Shown in pieces: positions 46,410 through 55,230 of a stretch of DNA of 64,000 nucleotides (position 1 is its first letter; every line of letters starts with the position of its first letter). Origin of the DNA: Hufsiella ginkgonis (GTDB taxonomy: Bacteria; Bacteroidota; Bacteroidia; Sphingobacteriales; Sphingobacteriaceae). The DNA is taken from assembly GCF_009834915.1 (NCBI RefSeq), contig NZ_WVHS01000003.1, positions 372,001-436,000 on the forward strand, given 5' to 3'. Below the pieces are notes generated by a model. That model made no database searches. It saw only the letters and a list, made by a program, of their open reading frames with translations, and was not told the origin of the DNA. The position numbers and the translations under genes were made by a program.

Positions 46410-48233
46410 TTATTGCAGCGAAACCGCCAGTAAGTACCAGGCTGCATGCGGCAGCCATTGCTCTCCCCATCGCCAGTCGTAATCTTTACCGGTTACTGCA
46501 TAGGATAGGTTAAAATCTATATCATGTTCATCGTTTAACCCGGAAGTAATGCCGTTCACGATCCCGCCGGGCGCATTCGAGTATTCGAACGTGCCGAAGA
46601 AGCCGTACGACGGGTTGTTGCGGCCGGTACCCTGGAGCATCGACGCATCGAAAGGGTTTAGCCCCAGCACCCAATTCAGCTGGTCGAGGGCAAAGCGCTG
46701 CAGCGCATCGTGGAAAGGCCGGTCATCTTTAAACAGGGCTGCCGCGAGTTTCGCGGCGGCGGCCAGAGAACCCAGCCTCGCGTTTTCACCCTGCCACCAG
46801 GGCGCGGCCTCGCTGCCATGTGGAAAGAAAAAGGCGCTATTCCGCTTACCCAGTGTGTCCTGTACCAGCTGCCGGCTGTAACCAAAAGGGTTGGTCACTT
46901 CGCGGGTGATTGCCAGTTCGTATTGCATCGATCTTCTCACCGCCTGGCGGATCTTGTTTTGCGTTTCCGCGGAGGCGTGGGGGTAATAAAAAGCCAGGCT
47001 CGTTACGGGCAGACCGGCATCCGAGGGGTGAAAGAAGGGACGGTCGGCGTTGTCTGCCCGCCAATAATCGTGGTAGGCTCCCCACGAGGCAAGCCTGCCG
47101 ATGAGTTGAAGTGCGCGTTTTTCTGCAGCATCTTTATAGCCGGCCTTTTTTGTAGCAGCGTAAAGCTCAGTGGCGGCACAAAGGGCGGTGTAATCATCAA
47201 TGATATTTTCCTGTCCATCGTTGGTCATTTGCACGTTTTCCTTTCCGAGAAAGGCGAAGGCCTTTTCTGCGGCACGGAGGTAGTCAGCCTGTTTAAAATC
47301 GCCCGAAACCGGGAACGTAGATGCCATGGCAAGCGCCGCGATCGCCAATCCCCCGCCCGAGCGGAAGCTTACCTGGTAGCTGCGCCAGTTATCGCTGACG
47401 GCGCTGTTGTTAAATGGCTGGTCCTTAGTTTGTTTTATGCGATAGCTTTGGTCTTCCGCCCTGATCACCCGGTCCTGCGGCAGTTTTCCCGGGCCAGGGG
47501 CAGAAACCGAGCGGTAGAAAGATCCGTTGGCAGTTTGCATCCTGACAAGAAAATCGGCCCCATACAGCGCTTCGTCCAGCAGCCTCCGGTTGTATTGGCG
47601 ATAGCTGGTACCCGCTCTTTGGGTGAGCAGCATATAGGTTTTAAACAGGGTCCACGCGGTTAGCGATGTTTGCTGCGGATTAAAAAACGACGAAAAAGTT
47701 AGGTGCGACAGGTGTTTGCCATAGTCGCCGGATGCGTCATACCAGCCACCGTGTGCATCAACCGTGTCTGTTTTACCCGCAAGGCGGATGTTGCGGTCGG
47801 CTTTGTCGGGCAGGCCCGAACTTCGCTGCCCTTTAAAGTAGTAGATCACGTCTGATAACGTGGCTTGCTCCAGTACTTCCTTACCGATCTTAAAGGGGCA
47901 GGACACTACCACCGTGGTTCCTGTGTTAATTTTGAGGAAATAGGTGCCCGGCGTTTTAAAGGCGGAGAAGTCCAGCGCCCAGAACACCCGGTTCTTCCAC
48001 TTATCTACCGGGCCGGCGTATGTTAATTTCCCAGTGTATACCGGTTTCGCGGTAATGGCCTCCACCAGCTGAAAATTCCCGATGGCCAGCTTCCTCGCTG
48101 CTACCACTACTGCGCGTTTGGCATAGGCGTCCTCGTACCCGACGTGGTTGACCAGGATCTTTGCCTGCTGCGCGCGCATCGCCAGCGGCAGCAGCAGCAA
48201 TGCCAGAAGGTATTTCGTTATTCCTGGCATCAT
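46410..48233 (-). CDS. GH9 family glycoside hydrolase, secreted
   Basis: This 607-residue protein has a signal peptide (KYLLALLLLPLAMRAQ), an N-terminal Ig-like CelD_N domain (about 22-110) and a GH9 (alpha/alpha)6 barrel. The nucleophile-activating Asp motif appears as GGWYDASGD, and a late acidic motif as WWQGENARLGS. GH9 is best known for cellulases but also contains exo-beta-D-glucosaminidases in Vibrionaceae chitin loci. The GH20, GH18 and NagB neighbours make an amino-sugar substrate more likely. It overlaps the acyltransferase gene upstream by 4 bp. Confidence 0.9.
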   Translation of the reverse strand: MMPGITKYLLALLLLPLAMRAQQAKILVNHVGYEDAYAKRAVVVAARKLAIGNFQLVEAITAKPVYTGKLTYAGPVDKWKNRVFWALDFSAFKTPGTYFLKINTGTTVVVSCPFKIGKEVLEQATLSDVIYYFKGQRSSGLPDKADRNIRLAGKTDTVDAHGGWYDASGDYGKHLSHLTFSSFFNPQQTSLTAWTLFKTYMLLTQRAGTSYRQYNRRLLDEALYGADFLVRMQTANGSFYRSVSAPGPGKLPQDRVIRAEDQSYRIKQTKDQPFNNSAVSDNWRSYQVSFRSGGGLAIAALAMASTFPVSGDFKQADYLRAAEKAFAFLGKENVQMTNDGQENIIDDYTALCAATELYAATKKAGYKDAAEKRALQLIGRLASWGAYHDYWRADNADRPFFHPSDAGLPVTSLAFYYPHASAETQNKIRQAVRRSMQYELAITREVTNPFGYSRQLVQDTLGKRNSAFFFPHGSEAAPWWQGENARLGSLAAAAKLAAALFKDDRPFHDALQRFALDQLNWVLGLNPFDASMLQGTGRNNPSYGFFGTFEYSNAPGGIVNGITSGLNDEHDIDFNLSYAVTGKDYDWRWGEQWLPHAAWYLLAVSLQ

Positions 48234-49351
48234 ATCTTTATATAGATTTTGCGTTTGTCAAGTATCCATCCAATAGACCAGCAGAGCAGCATGTACAGGA
48301 CCGCGTAAAGCAGCGACCCCGGCTTTCCATGGGAAATGTACCGTCCGATCCATTGGTTCGCTTTCCAGCCGATGGCGGGGCCCGCATAAAGTAACTGTAC
48401 CAACAGGTCGGAAAGGACATAGATGAACAAGGTATTCCGGCCAAAGACCAGGAAGAAATAGGTCCAGTTACCGTTGTTCCAGTTTTTTAGTTCGAGGCAG
48501 AAGATGAGGAAAGCGAGAATGATGAGATCGGTCCCGCTGGTAACCAGTACGAAAGAACTCGTCCATAATTTCTTATTAATGGGCAGTACCATATTCCAGC
48601 AAAGTGCTGCGAAAATTGCCAAACATCCTGAAAGCAGTAGCATGGTAAGCGTATCATAGCCTTTGCCTTTTAGCTGTACCAGGCGTCCGGCGTAGTAGCC
48701 GATAATAACGTTCACGATGGCAGGCAGCGTGCTCAGGATCCCTTCAGGATCAAATGGAACGCCTTCGCCATGGTAAAGATGGTCGTTCCCCAGCAGGAAC
48801 GTATCTAGGCGTGCGCCCGCATTACCTGTCATGCTCAGCGGGCCGGAAGCATCGGCAAACAGCAAAAGCACGGCCCAGTAGCCAACCAGCAGGATCGCCG
48901 AGGTAATAATCACCCATCTTGTGAAGAGGAAATGGACCATCAGCGAAGCGAAGCAATAACACAAGGCGATGCGCTGCAGCACGCCAAAAATGCGCACATG
49001 ACTAAACGGCCGGAAGGTTGCCGGGTCTTTGTCGAAGTTATAGAACGGGAACCAGAACAAGAGCACGCCGATCGCGAAAATGAGGAGGGTGCGGACCAGT
49101 ATTTTCCTGATCAATGCGGCGTTGCCAAGTTCGCTGTATTTTTTCAGCGAAAAGCTCATCGCGTTTCCCACGGCGAACAGGAAGGAGGGGAAAACGAGGT
49201 CGGTAGGGGTAAGTCCGTGCCAGGAAGCGTGTTCGAGCGGCGCATAGATGTTCCCCCAATCGCCCGGATTGTTCACGATGATCATGAAACAGACCGTCAT
49301 GCCGCGAAACACGTCCAGTGATAAAGATCTCGGTCCCGGGTTAACTTTCAT
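48230..49351 (-). CDS. HGSNAT/NagX-like transmembrane acyltransferase
   Basis: From the ATG at 49351 this 373-residue protein has about ten membrane helices and the family start SLDVFRGMTVCFMIIVNNPG. The active-site region reads HASWHGLTPTDLVFPSFLFAVGNAM, matching heparan-alpha-glucosaminide N-acetyltransferase, where a His carries acetyl from cytosolic acetyl-CoA to glucosamine outside. Bacterial relatives (COG4299, NagX) lie in GlcNAc loci. It could acetylate free glucosamine or oligomers in the periplasm. It starts 1 nt from the ThuA stop and overlaps GH9 by 4 bp. Confidence 0.82.
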   Translation of the reverse strand: MKVNPGPRSLSLDVFRGMTVCFMIIVNNPGDWGNIYAPLEHASWHGLTPTDLVFPSFLFAVGNAMSFSLKKYSELGNAALIRKILVRTLLIFAIGVLLFWFPFYNFDKDPATFRPFSHVRIFGVLQRIALCYCFASLMVHFLFTRWVIITSAILLVGYWAVLLLFADASGPLSMTGNAGARLDTFLLGNDHLYHGEGVPFDPEGILSTLPAIVNVIIGYYAGRLVQLKGKGYDTLTMLLLSGCLAIFAALCWNMVLPINKKLWTSSFVLVTSGTDLIILAFLIFCLELKNWNNGNWTYFFLVFGRNTLFIYVLSDLLVQLLYAGPAIGWKANQWIGRYISHGKPGSLLYAVLYMLLCWSIGWILDKRKIYIKI

Positions 49352-49352
49352 C

Positions 49353-50153
49353 TTATTTATTTTTCCTGCCGAGCCAAAGGATGGCGTCGCCGAACATTTT
49401 ATTTTGTAAGTCGCTGGTGAATATGTGGCTGCCATGGCCCATGTTCATATATAGCATATTGTATTTGTTGTTAGTCCACACCACGGGCGTGTCGCCACCC
49501 CTGATCTGGTCCTTAATACCAAGCGGGTAGTTCACCGGGTCGAGCGTTACCAATACCGTTACGTCCTTATTCAGGCGGGGGCTGGGCTCCCACGTATACC
49601 ATTCATTCGCCGGGGCACGGTACACGGCCGGCATGCGGTGTGTAACAGGGTGTTTCCGGTTATCCACAATTAATTGCACCGGCAGCGGCGGCCAGTTATT
49701 CATGTGGAAAACTCCGCCGCCCAAAAAGGCGAGGTACCAGGGCCATTTGGTATAACGGTCGTTATACGCGGCTACATGGAACCCGAGCCATCCGCCGCCG
49801 CTCTCCATATATTTCTCGAAAACAGCACGCTGGGCCGGGTTTTGCGGAAAATCATTTATCCACATCACTACCTGGTAGTCGCGGAGTTTTTCCTCGTTCA
49901 TATCGGACCAATGTGTGGTCGAATCGAACGTGAAGTGTTTCTTTTCAGCCAGCCTGGCGAAGTATTTAAGTGCATCCCGTTTAAATACCACGTGATCGCG
50001 TTCTACGGTATTTGAGTAAAAGGCGAGTACCTTAAAAGTTGATTGTGCGAAAACCGGGCTGCAGAAGAGCAGGAAAATAGTGGAGAACAGTAATCTTTTG
50101 CGTGCTCCTGCACGCTCAGCATAACAGGCGGACGTTATTTTTTTGATGCCCAT
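49353..50153 (-). CDS. ThuA domain secreted protein
   Basis: This 266-residue protein has a signal peptide (LLFSTIFLLFCSPVFA) and a ThuA domain (FKVLAFYSNTVERDHVVFKRDA, YQVVMWINDFP, GGGWLGFHVAAYN, NEWYTWEPSPRLN, PVVWTNNKYNMLYMNMGHGS). It is closely similar in layout to the ThuA protein at 32952-33794. Its start overlaps the end of the GH20-ThuA gene by 19 bp. The function in amino-sugar metabolism is unknown. Confidence 0.86.
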   Translation of the reverse strand: MGIKKITSACYAERAGARKRLLFSTIFLLFCSPVFAQSTFKVLAFYSNTVERDHVVFKRDALKYFARLAEKKHFTFDSTTHWSDMNEEKLRDYQVVMWINDFPQNPAQRAVFEKYMESGGGWLGFHVAAYNDRYTKWPWYLAFLGGGVFHMNNWPPLPVQLIVDNRKHPVTHRMPAVYRAPANEWYTWEPSPRLNKDVTVLVTLDPVNYPLGIKDQIRGGDTPVVWTNNKYNMLYMNMGHGSHIFTSDLQNKMFGDAILWLGRKNK

Positions 50154-52753
50154 GAGATCGCGTTTTTAAAGAGGGTTAAATAGTCAGGGTTGTCAAAAAG
50201 ATCGGGAGAGTGGCCCATAAAGATGTACACGTTGCGGGCCGCAACATTCGGGTTGGTCCATATCACCGGGTGGTCGCCCATTTTGATTTTAGAATCGGGG
50301 ACGTAGGTAGCCTCATTTACGCTGGCCAGCACGGTTACGTTTGGCCTTGGACTTTTATTATAGGTATACCATTCTTCCTTCCTGACGGGGAAACTGGGAG
50401 GTATGCCCTTCATCACCGGGTGATCTTTTGCTTCGTTCTTTACAGTGGCGGCGGCAAAAGTGGCTATGTAATTTTTATAGGTGATATCGCCCATAAAACC
50501 AGAGAACCATTTCCACATCGGGTAACCGTCAAACTCGCCCAGCAGTGTGGCGTGGTGGAAGCCGATCCAGCCGCCGCGACCTTCGGTAACGTATTTTTGA
50601 AAAGCGGTTGCCGCCGAATCCGTCCAGGCATATGGCGGATAATCCAACTGGATAAAAAGCTGGAACTGTTTAAGGTAGTCTTCAGTGACCGGTTTCGTGT
50701 TGCGGATAAAAACGAACGAAAAGCTGCTGTCGGCCCCAAGCTTATTGAGGTATTCTTTTGCCCTGGCTGAGTAGGCTTCGTGGTGACCGCCATTTTCGGC
50801 TAGCACGAGCACCCTGAACCTGGGTTCGCGGTTAGCTGCGCGCGTACGCAGGTCCTTCACAGGAATGGTCATCATCCGGCCTATCGGTTTTTTTCCCCGG
50901 TAGGTGATCATTCTCATTTGTGTGGCGTCCTTCGGCGGGACCACCGGGGAGGTATATTTTGGATAGAACCGGTCGGGATAGGTATTGTCAAAGCTGTAAT
51001 AGATGTCAAGGCCGTCGATCTCTGTACGCAGTACGATGTTCAAATCGCCCGAGGGGTTAACTTCGCTGCGGATTACCGGGTCGTACATCGCGGGAGAATA
51101 TTTCACCTCGGCGGCATCGAAGCGTGCAAACTGCTGCTCCACCCGGGGGATAAAACTTTTCCAGCTCTTTTTTTCTTTTGGCGACCAAACAGATTCAGAC
51201 AAGGCGAAGGCACGGGGCCAGGTCATATACTGCGCATGGCGAAGGTTATACACCTGCTCGGTCCATAAGTTGGCCTGCCCGCCTTTAATGTATTTTGCGT
51301 CGGCCCCTGCCGGGACCGGCTCGAATTTATAGGCTTTTTCCAATCGTAAGCTGGCGTAGATCAACGGCTCGGTGGCCGGATCGCCCTGCATGTAATCGAG
51401 GTAGCCAAAGCTGGTAGGGCTCATTACCACATCGTGTTTCAGGATACTGGCTTCTACACCGCCTTTTTCGCCGCGCCAGCTCATAACGGCTGCACCGGGC
51501 GCCAGTCCGCCTTCCAGGATCTCGTCCCAGCCGATCAGCTTCTTCCCTTTAGAATTAACGATGGCGCTTACCCGTTTCTCGAAATAGCTTTGTACTTCGT
51601 GCATGCTTTTTAGCCCTTCGCGCTGCATCAGGGCTTTTACGGCGTCGCTTTTCTCCCAGAAGTTCTTCGCACACTCGTCGCCGCCCACGTGAATATACCC
51701 AAACGGGAAGAGCGGGGCCATTTCTGAAAACACCTTGTCCAGAAACTCGTAGGCTTTTTCATTGGCAGGGCAGATCGTATTGTCAATGCTGGCGATAATG
51801 CCGTCAGGTTTCCAATCCATAAAATTGGCATCACCCGAACTTACCTGGTAATTTACCGCATCAGGGGTACAGGAAATTTCGGGATACGAGGCCACGGCGG
51901 CAAGGCTATGCCCGGGCACATCTACTTCCGGAAGCACGTTAATAAAGCGGTCCTGGGCATATTTTACCACCTCGCGGATCTCTTCCTGGGTGTAAAACCC
52001 GCCCTGGGTGCGGGGAGTGCCTGGCTCTGAAGGTGCAAAATTGCCGAATTTGCCCACTTTCGGGATATTCCAGGCCCCTTTCTTTGTTAGATTGGGCAGG
52101 CTTTTGATCTCGATCCGCCAGCCCTCATCGTCTGTTAAATGCCAGTGAAACAGGTTCAGCTTGTAACGCGACATCTGGTCGATATACGCCTTAACGTCCT
52201 GTACGGAGAAGAAATGCCGCGCTACGTCGAACATCAGCCCCCGCCATTCGAACCGCGGGTAATCGGTAATGCTTACGTGGGGAACGGTCCAACGCACAGT
52301 GTTAACCGGGTCATGGCTTTCTATTTCGGCAGGAAGCAACTGCACAAGCGTTTGAGCGCCATAGAACAGGCCGGCGGGCTGATTGGCGCGGATGATGATC
52401 CCCGCCGCGCTGCTGGTGAGGTGGTAGCCTTCTTTACCGATTTCAGGGTCGTTCTTCGTGGTCAGTATTAACCGGATAGTGGCAGCACTGGGTTTGCCGG
52501 TGGTTTTTACCGTGTACCCGGTCGCTACTGCCAGCTTCTGCCCGAGGAACGAGGTAACGGGAGCAATACCGGTACCTGCCGCCTGGATCGTGATCTGCCT
52601 TGGTAAGGTAAACCTTCCCGGGTGTTCCGTAACCTTTACCGGCTCGGGGATGAGCTTTACCTGGCTTTTACCGGCCGATCCCAGCAACATCAGTAAAACT
52701 GGAGCGAGAAAAAACTTTTTTAAGGACTTCCTGGAGCTAAAATTCCGGTTCAT
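50135..52753 (-). CDS. GH20 beta-N-acetylhexosaminidase fused to a ThuA domain
   Basis: This 872-residue protein has a signal peptide (FFLAPVLLMLLGSAGKS), a GH20b N-terminal domain (about 30-150) and a GH20 catalytic barrel. The catalytic Asp-Glu pair is D359-E360 in HVGGDECAKNFW, and the FEWRGLMFDVARHFF strand is present. A chitobiase C-terminal-like module (about 560-635) follows, then a complete ThuA domain (about 645-872: FRVLVLAENGGHHEAY, GGWIGFHHA, EEWYTYNKSPRPN, HPVIWTNPN). It removes terminal GlcNAc from chitooligosaccharides. The fusion implies that ThuA acts on the same substrate or product. Confidence 0.92.
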   Translation of the reverse strand: MNRNFSSRKSLKKFFLAPVLLMLLGSAGKSQVKLIPEPVKVTEHPGRFTLPRQITIQAAGTGIAPVTSFLGQKLAVATGYTVKTTGKPSAATIRLILTTKNDPEIGKEGYHLTSSAAGIIIRANQPAGLFYGAQTLVQLLPAEIESHDPVNTVRWTVPHVSITDYPRFEWRGLMFDVARHFFSVQDVKAYIDQMSRYKLNLFHWHLTDDEGWRIEIKSLPNLTKKGAWNIPKVGKFGNFAPSEPGTPRTQGGFYTQEEIREVVKYAQDRFINVLPEVDVPGHSLAAVASYPEISCTPDAVNYQVSSGDANFMDWKPDGIIASIDNTICPANEKAYEFLDKVFSEMAPLFPFGYIHVGGDECAKNFWEKSDAVKALMQREGLKSMHEVQSYFEKRVSAIVNSKGKKLIGWDEILEGGLAPGAAVMSWRGEKGGVEASILKHDVVMSPTSFGYLDYMQGDPATEPLIYASLRLEKAYKFEPVPAGADAKYIKGGQANLWTEQVYNLRHAQYMTWPRAFALSESVWSPKEKKSWKSFIPRVEQQFARFDAAEVKYSPAMYDPVIRSEVNPSGDLNIVLRTEIDGLDIYYSFDNTYPDRFYPKYTSPVVPPKDATQMRMITYRGKKPIGRMMTIPVKDLRTRAANREPRFRVLVLAENGGHHEAYSARAKEYLNKLGADSSFSFVFIRNTKPVTEDYLKQFQLFIQLDYPPYAWTDSAATAFQKYVTEGRGGWIGFHHATLLGEFDGYPMWKWFSGFMGDITYKNYIATFAAATVKNEAKDHPVMKGIPPSFPVRKEEWYTYNKSPRPNVTVLASVNEATYVPDSKIKMGDHPVIWTNPNVAARNVYIFMGHSPDLFDNPDYLTLFKNAISWASKK

Positions 52754-52799
52754 AGTTTCGTTATTAAGCCGATCGGCCGTGATTTATTCTTGTGCCGGG

Positions 52800-53915
52800 C
52801 TATCTTAATTTATCGTTCATTACGTCGAGTAAATACTCCTTAGGGTCCGAGTCATATTCCCAGAACATTACACCGCCCATGCGATGCTTCAGCACGTATT
52901 TACATTTGTTTTTTACCGACCATTCATCATCGTACGTCATAAACTGCAGGGTAGAGGCATTAAACAGGTAAGGGGCTTTTGCCGCTTTGTCGCGGTAAGC
53001 GGTAAATCCTTTTTTATTAACCAGGCTGTCTTTTATGAACGTGTATCCTTTCCCGAAAGAATGAGACAGCATCGCATCGCCGATCCCTTTTTGAGCGCCT
53101 TCTTTCAGCTTGGAAGTTTTGCCGTAGAACGCCACGCCCATCACCAGTTTGCCGGCCGGTACGCCCGCTGCGATATAAGACCGGATGGCCTTATCCGCAT
53201 CATTGCTTGATTTATAAAGCTTTGAAGCATACAGGTTTGTGTGGTGTCCGGCAATCGAGCTGTAGTAATAGTCGTAGGTCATCAGGTTGATATAATCCAG
53301 GTATTGTTGTGCTTTTCCCATCTCCGAGTGATCGAGGAACGATTCAAAGCCTCCCACCGCGGTGGTAAGCAGTTTATGTTTACCGGTTTCTTTCTCCAGT
53401 ACATCCAGTTCTTTGCGCAAGGCTTCGAACATCAGGGTGAAATTTTGTTTATCCTCCGGCCGGTGAATGTTTCCTTGCTCGCCCTGCATATCGGGATATT
53501 CCCAATCGATATCTACCCCGTCTAGCTGGTATTTGCGGATAATACCGGCTGCGCTCGCCGCGAAGGCCTGCCGGGAAGTATCGGTGAGTACGGCGTCTGA
53601 GAAGTTCTCGCTCCACGACCAGCCGCCGATGGAGATCAGGATCTTAAGGTCCGGGTTCTTTTTCTTCAACAGTACCAGGTTGCGGAAATTGGTACTGTCG
53701 GTACGGAGATTGGTAAGCACCGCCCGGTTGTTCTGCACGTTTACGAACGCGTAGTTGATGTGCGTTAATTTTTCGGCATTAATGCGGTCGGCTTTTACCA
53801 GGCCTTTGTAGCCGCCGATGTACCCGATGATCACCGGTTTCGGCTTGTCGGCCACCTTCATAGAAAGCACCGAAATGATCAGCGCTACGAAACAAGTAGT
53901 AAGTATAGTTCTCAT
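52800..53915 (-). CDS. GH18 chitinase
   Basis: This 371-residue protein has a signal peptide (ILTTCFVALIISVLSMKVAD) and a GH18 barrel with the full motif DGVDIDWEYP (catalytic E139). Other family strands are ILISIGGWSWSENF, YINLMTYDYY and KLVMGVAFYG, with an alpha/beta insertion (AYRDKAAKAPYLF). This is the second, more canonical GH18 of the locus and a candidate endo-chitinase. It overlaps the acyltransferase gene upstream by 4 bp. Confidence 0.93.
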   Translation of the reverse strand: MRTILTTCFVALIISVLSMKVADKPKPVIIGYIGGYKGLVKADRINAEKLTHINYAFVNVQNNRAVLTNLRTDSTNFRNLVLLKKKNPDLKILISIGGWSWSENFSDAVLTDTSRQAFAASAAGIIRKYQLDGVDIDWEYPDMQGEQGNIHRPEDKQNFTLMFEALRKELDVLEKETGKHKLLTTAVGGFESFLDHSEMGKAQQYLDYINLMTYDYYYSSIAGHHTNLYASKLYKSSNDADKAIRSYIAAGVPAGKLVMGVAFYGKTSKLKEGAQKGIGDAMLSHSFGKGYTFIKDSLVNKKGFTAYRDKAAKAPYLFNASTLQFMTYDDEWSVKNKCKYVLKHRMGGVMFWEYDSDPKEYLLDVMNDKLR

Positions 53916-55084
53916 ATTTTTAACCGGATCCTTCCTTTTTCCATAAATCTTACCAGGAGAATAACGAAGAGTGAAACCCCGACAGAACGGATCGCCCCGC
54001 CAAATCCTGTATTGAGGGCATCGGGATAATTAAAATGGGTCAATTCAAAAATAAAGTACAGGAGATATGGAACGAGGTAACAGGTGAGGGTGCTCGTTCC
54101 TGCGGGGCGAATGATCTTAAACCAGTCCTGTTTTCCTTTCCTGTCGACCAGGAAAATGAGGAGCTCGAAAACGAGTATGGTAATGCCGGCACAGATCAAT
54201 ACCCAGGCCGGTGTAGATTGAATTTTGGAGAGCCCGCCTGCAAACGGGCGGACCAGGAAGCCGCAAATGATGGCTAACGTTCCGGCTATGCCGAAAATGA
54301 TCCACAATAAATGATCTTTTCCCTTCCCGGATAGCCTTGAGTACGTGCCGGTGATCACGATTCCCCCCATCACAAGCGCTACCGAGGATCCGTCGTCTAT
54401 CAGCGGAATATTGAACCAATAGAACCCGGCATGGTTAGAAATATTAATGCCAAGGAATGCGAACAAAAGCACCAGCAGCACCCAGAAATTCTCTTTTACC
54501 AGGAAGAACAGGGAGGCGCAAACGAGGTATGCCCAGCCGATGATACCGAGAATGCCCCACCAGGAAGGCTCCATGCCATGCGGGTTCGCATCGTCGCCGC
54601 CTTTATATAGGCAGGCCATCAGGACCAGGATAGCCACGCCAATGCCTATCGGTACGTACCGTTTTAGTTTCGGCCAGGATTCAGGATAATCCAGCCAGAT
54701 CAGGAAGAAGGCGATGGTGATCAGCAATCCCCAAACAGGGTAAGGCAGTACGGCCGCCGAACTGTAGCTCTCCAGGTTCACATGGAAAAAACCCATCACG
54801 ATGAGCGCCAGCGAACGGGTAAAAATGTAGATGGCTACCTGCAGGAACGAGTCGCCCTTGTTTACCCGTGCGCGGATCGCCAGCGGAATGGAAAGTCCCA
54901 CGATAAAAAGAAAGGCCGGGAAGATAAGATCCGCAAACCCCATGCGGTCCTCATTGCCTTCGGCATGTTCCATCCAGGCGGGGATATTGGCCACCCCGCT
55001 CAGATCGTTCACAAAGATCATCAGGAACATAGTGATCGCGCGGAGCACGTCGAGGGAAAGAAGTCGTTTGGGGAGTTGGCGCAT
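53912..55084 (-). CDS. DUF5009/HGSNAT-like transmembrane acyltransferase (second copy)
   Basis: This 390-residue protein has about ten membrane helices and starts RLLSLDVLRAITMFLMIFVND. The active-site region differs from its paralogue: MEHAEGNEDRMGFADLIFPAFLFIVG keeps the His-Ala but has a longer, charged insertion. It belongs to the same COG4299 family as the gene at 48230-49351. It probably acetylates another acceptor. A 63-bp heptad array separates it from the upstream GH9 gene. Confidence 0.78.
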   Translation of the reverse strand: MRQLPKRLLSLDVLRAITMFLMIFVNDLSGVANIPAWMEHAEGNEDRMGFADLIFPAFLFIVGLSIPLAIRARVNKGDSFLQVAIYIFTRSLALIVMGFFHVNLESYSSAAVLPYPVWGLLITIAFFLIWLDYPESWPKLKRYVPIGIGVAILVLMACLYKGGDDANPHGMEPSWWGILGIIGWAYLVCASLFFLVKENFWVLLVLLFAFLGINISNHAGFYWFNIPLIDDGSSVALVMGGIVITGTYSRLSGKGKDHLLWIIFGIAGTLAIICGFLVRPFAGGLSKIQSTPAWVLICAGITILVFELLIFLVDRKGKQDWFKIIRPAGTSTLTCYLVPYLLYFIFELTHFNYPDALNTGFGGAIRSVGVSLFVILLVRFMEKGRIRLKI

Positions 55085-55120
55085 TTTTAGCTGATGTCTT
55101 GATTGTACCTGATATGCTGT

Positions 55121-55226
55121 ATTATCTATTATCTATTATCTATTGTCTATTATCTGATTGCTAATAACTAATAACCATTAACCTATTTGTACCCCCAATC
55201 AAGCTGTTACTCGTTAGCTATCAGCC
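55121..55226. repeat. 7-bp-period arrays between GH9 and acyltransferase genes
   Basis: Nine heptamers run at 55121-55183: ATTATCT three times, ATTGTCT, ATTATCT, GATTGCT, AATAACT, AATAACC, ATTAACC. After a gap, three more follow at 55206-55226: GTTACTC, GTTAGCT, ATCAGCC. The unit sequence drifts gradually but the 7-nt spacing is kept. Confidence 0.85.
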
Positions 55227-55230
55227 ACAG

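Noticed and set aside
46710-47663. 317-codon frame antisense to the GH9 gene
   Set aside because: The GH9 frame has clear catalytic motifs and operon spacing; the antisense product has no recognisable features.
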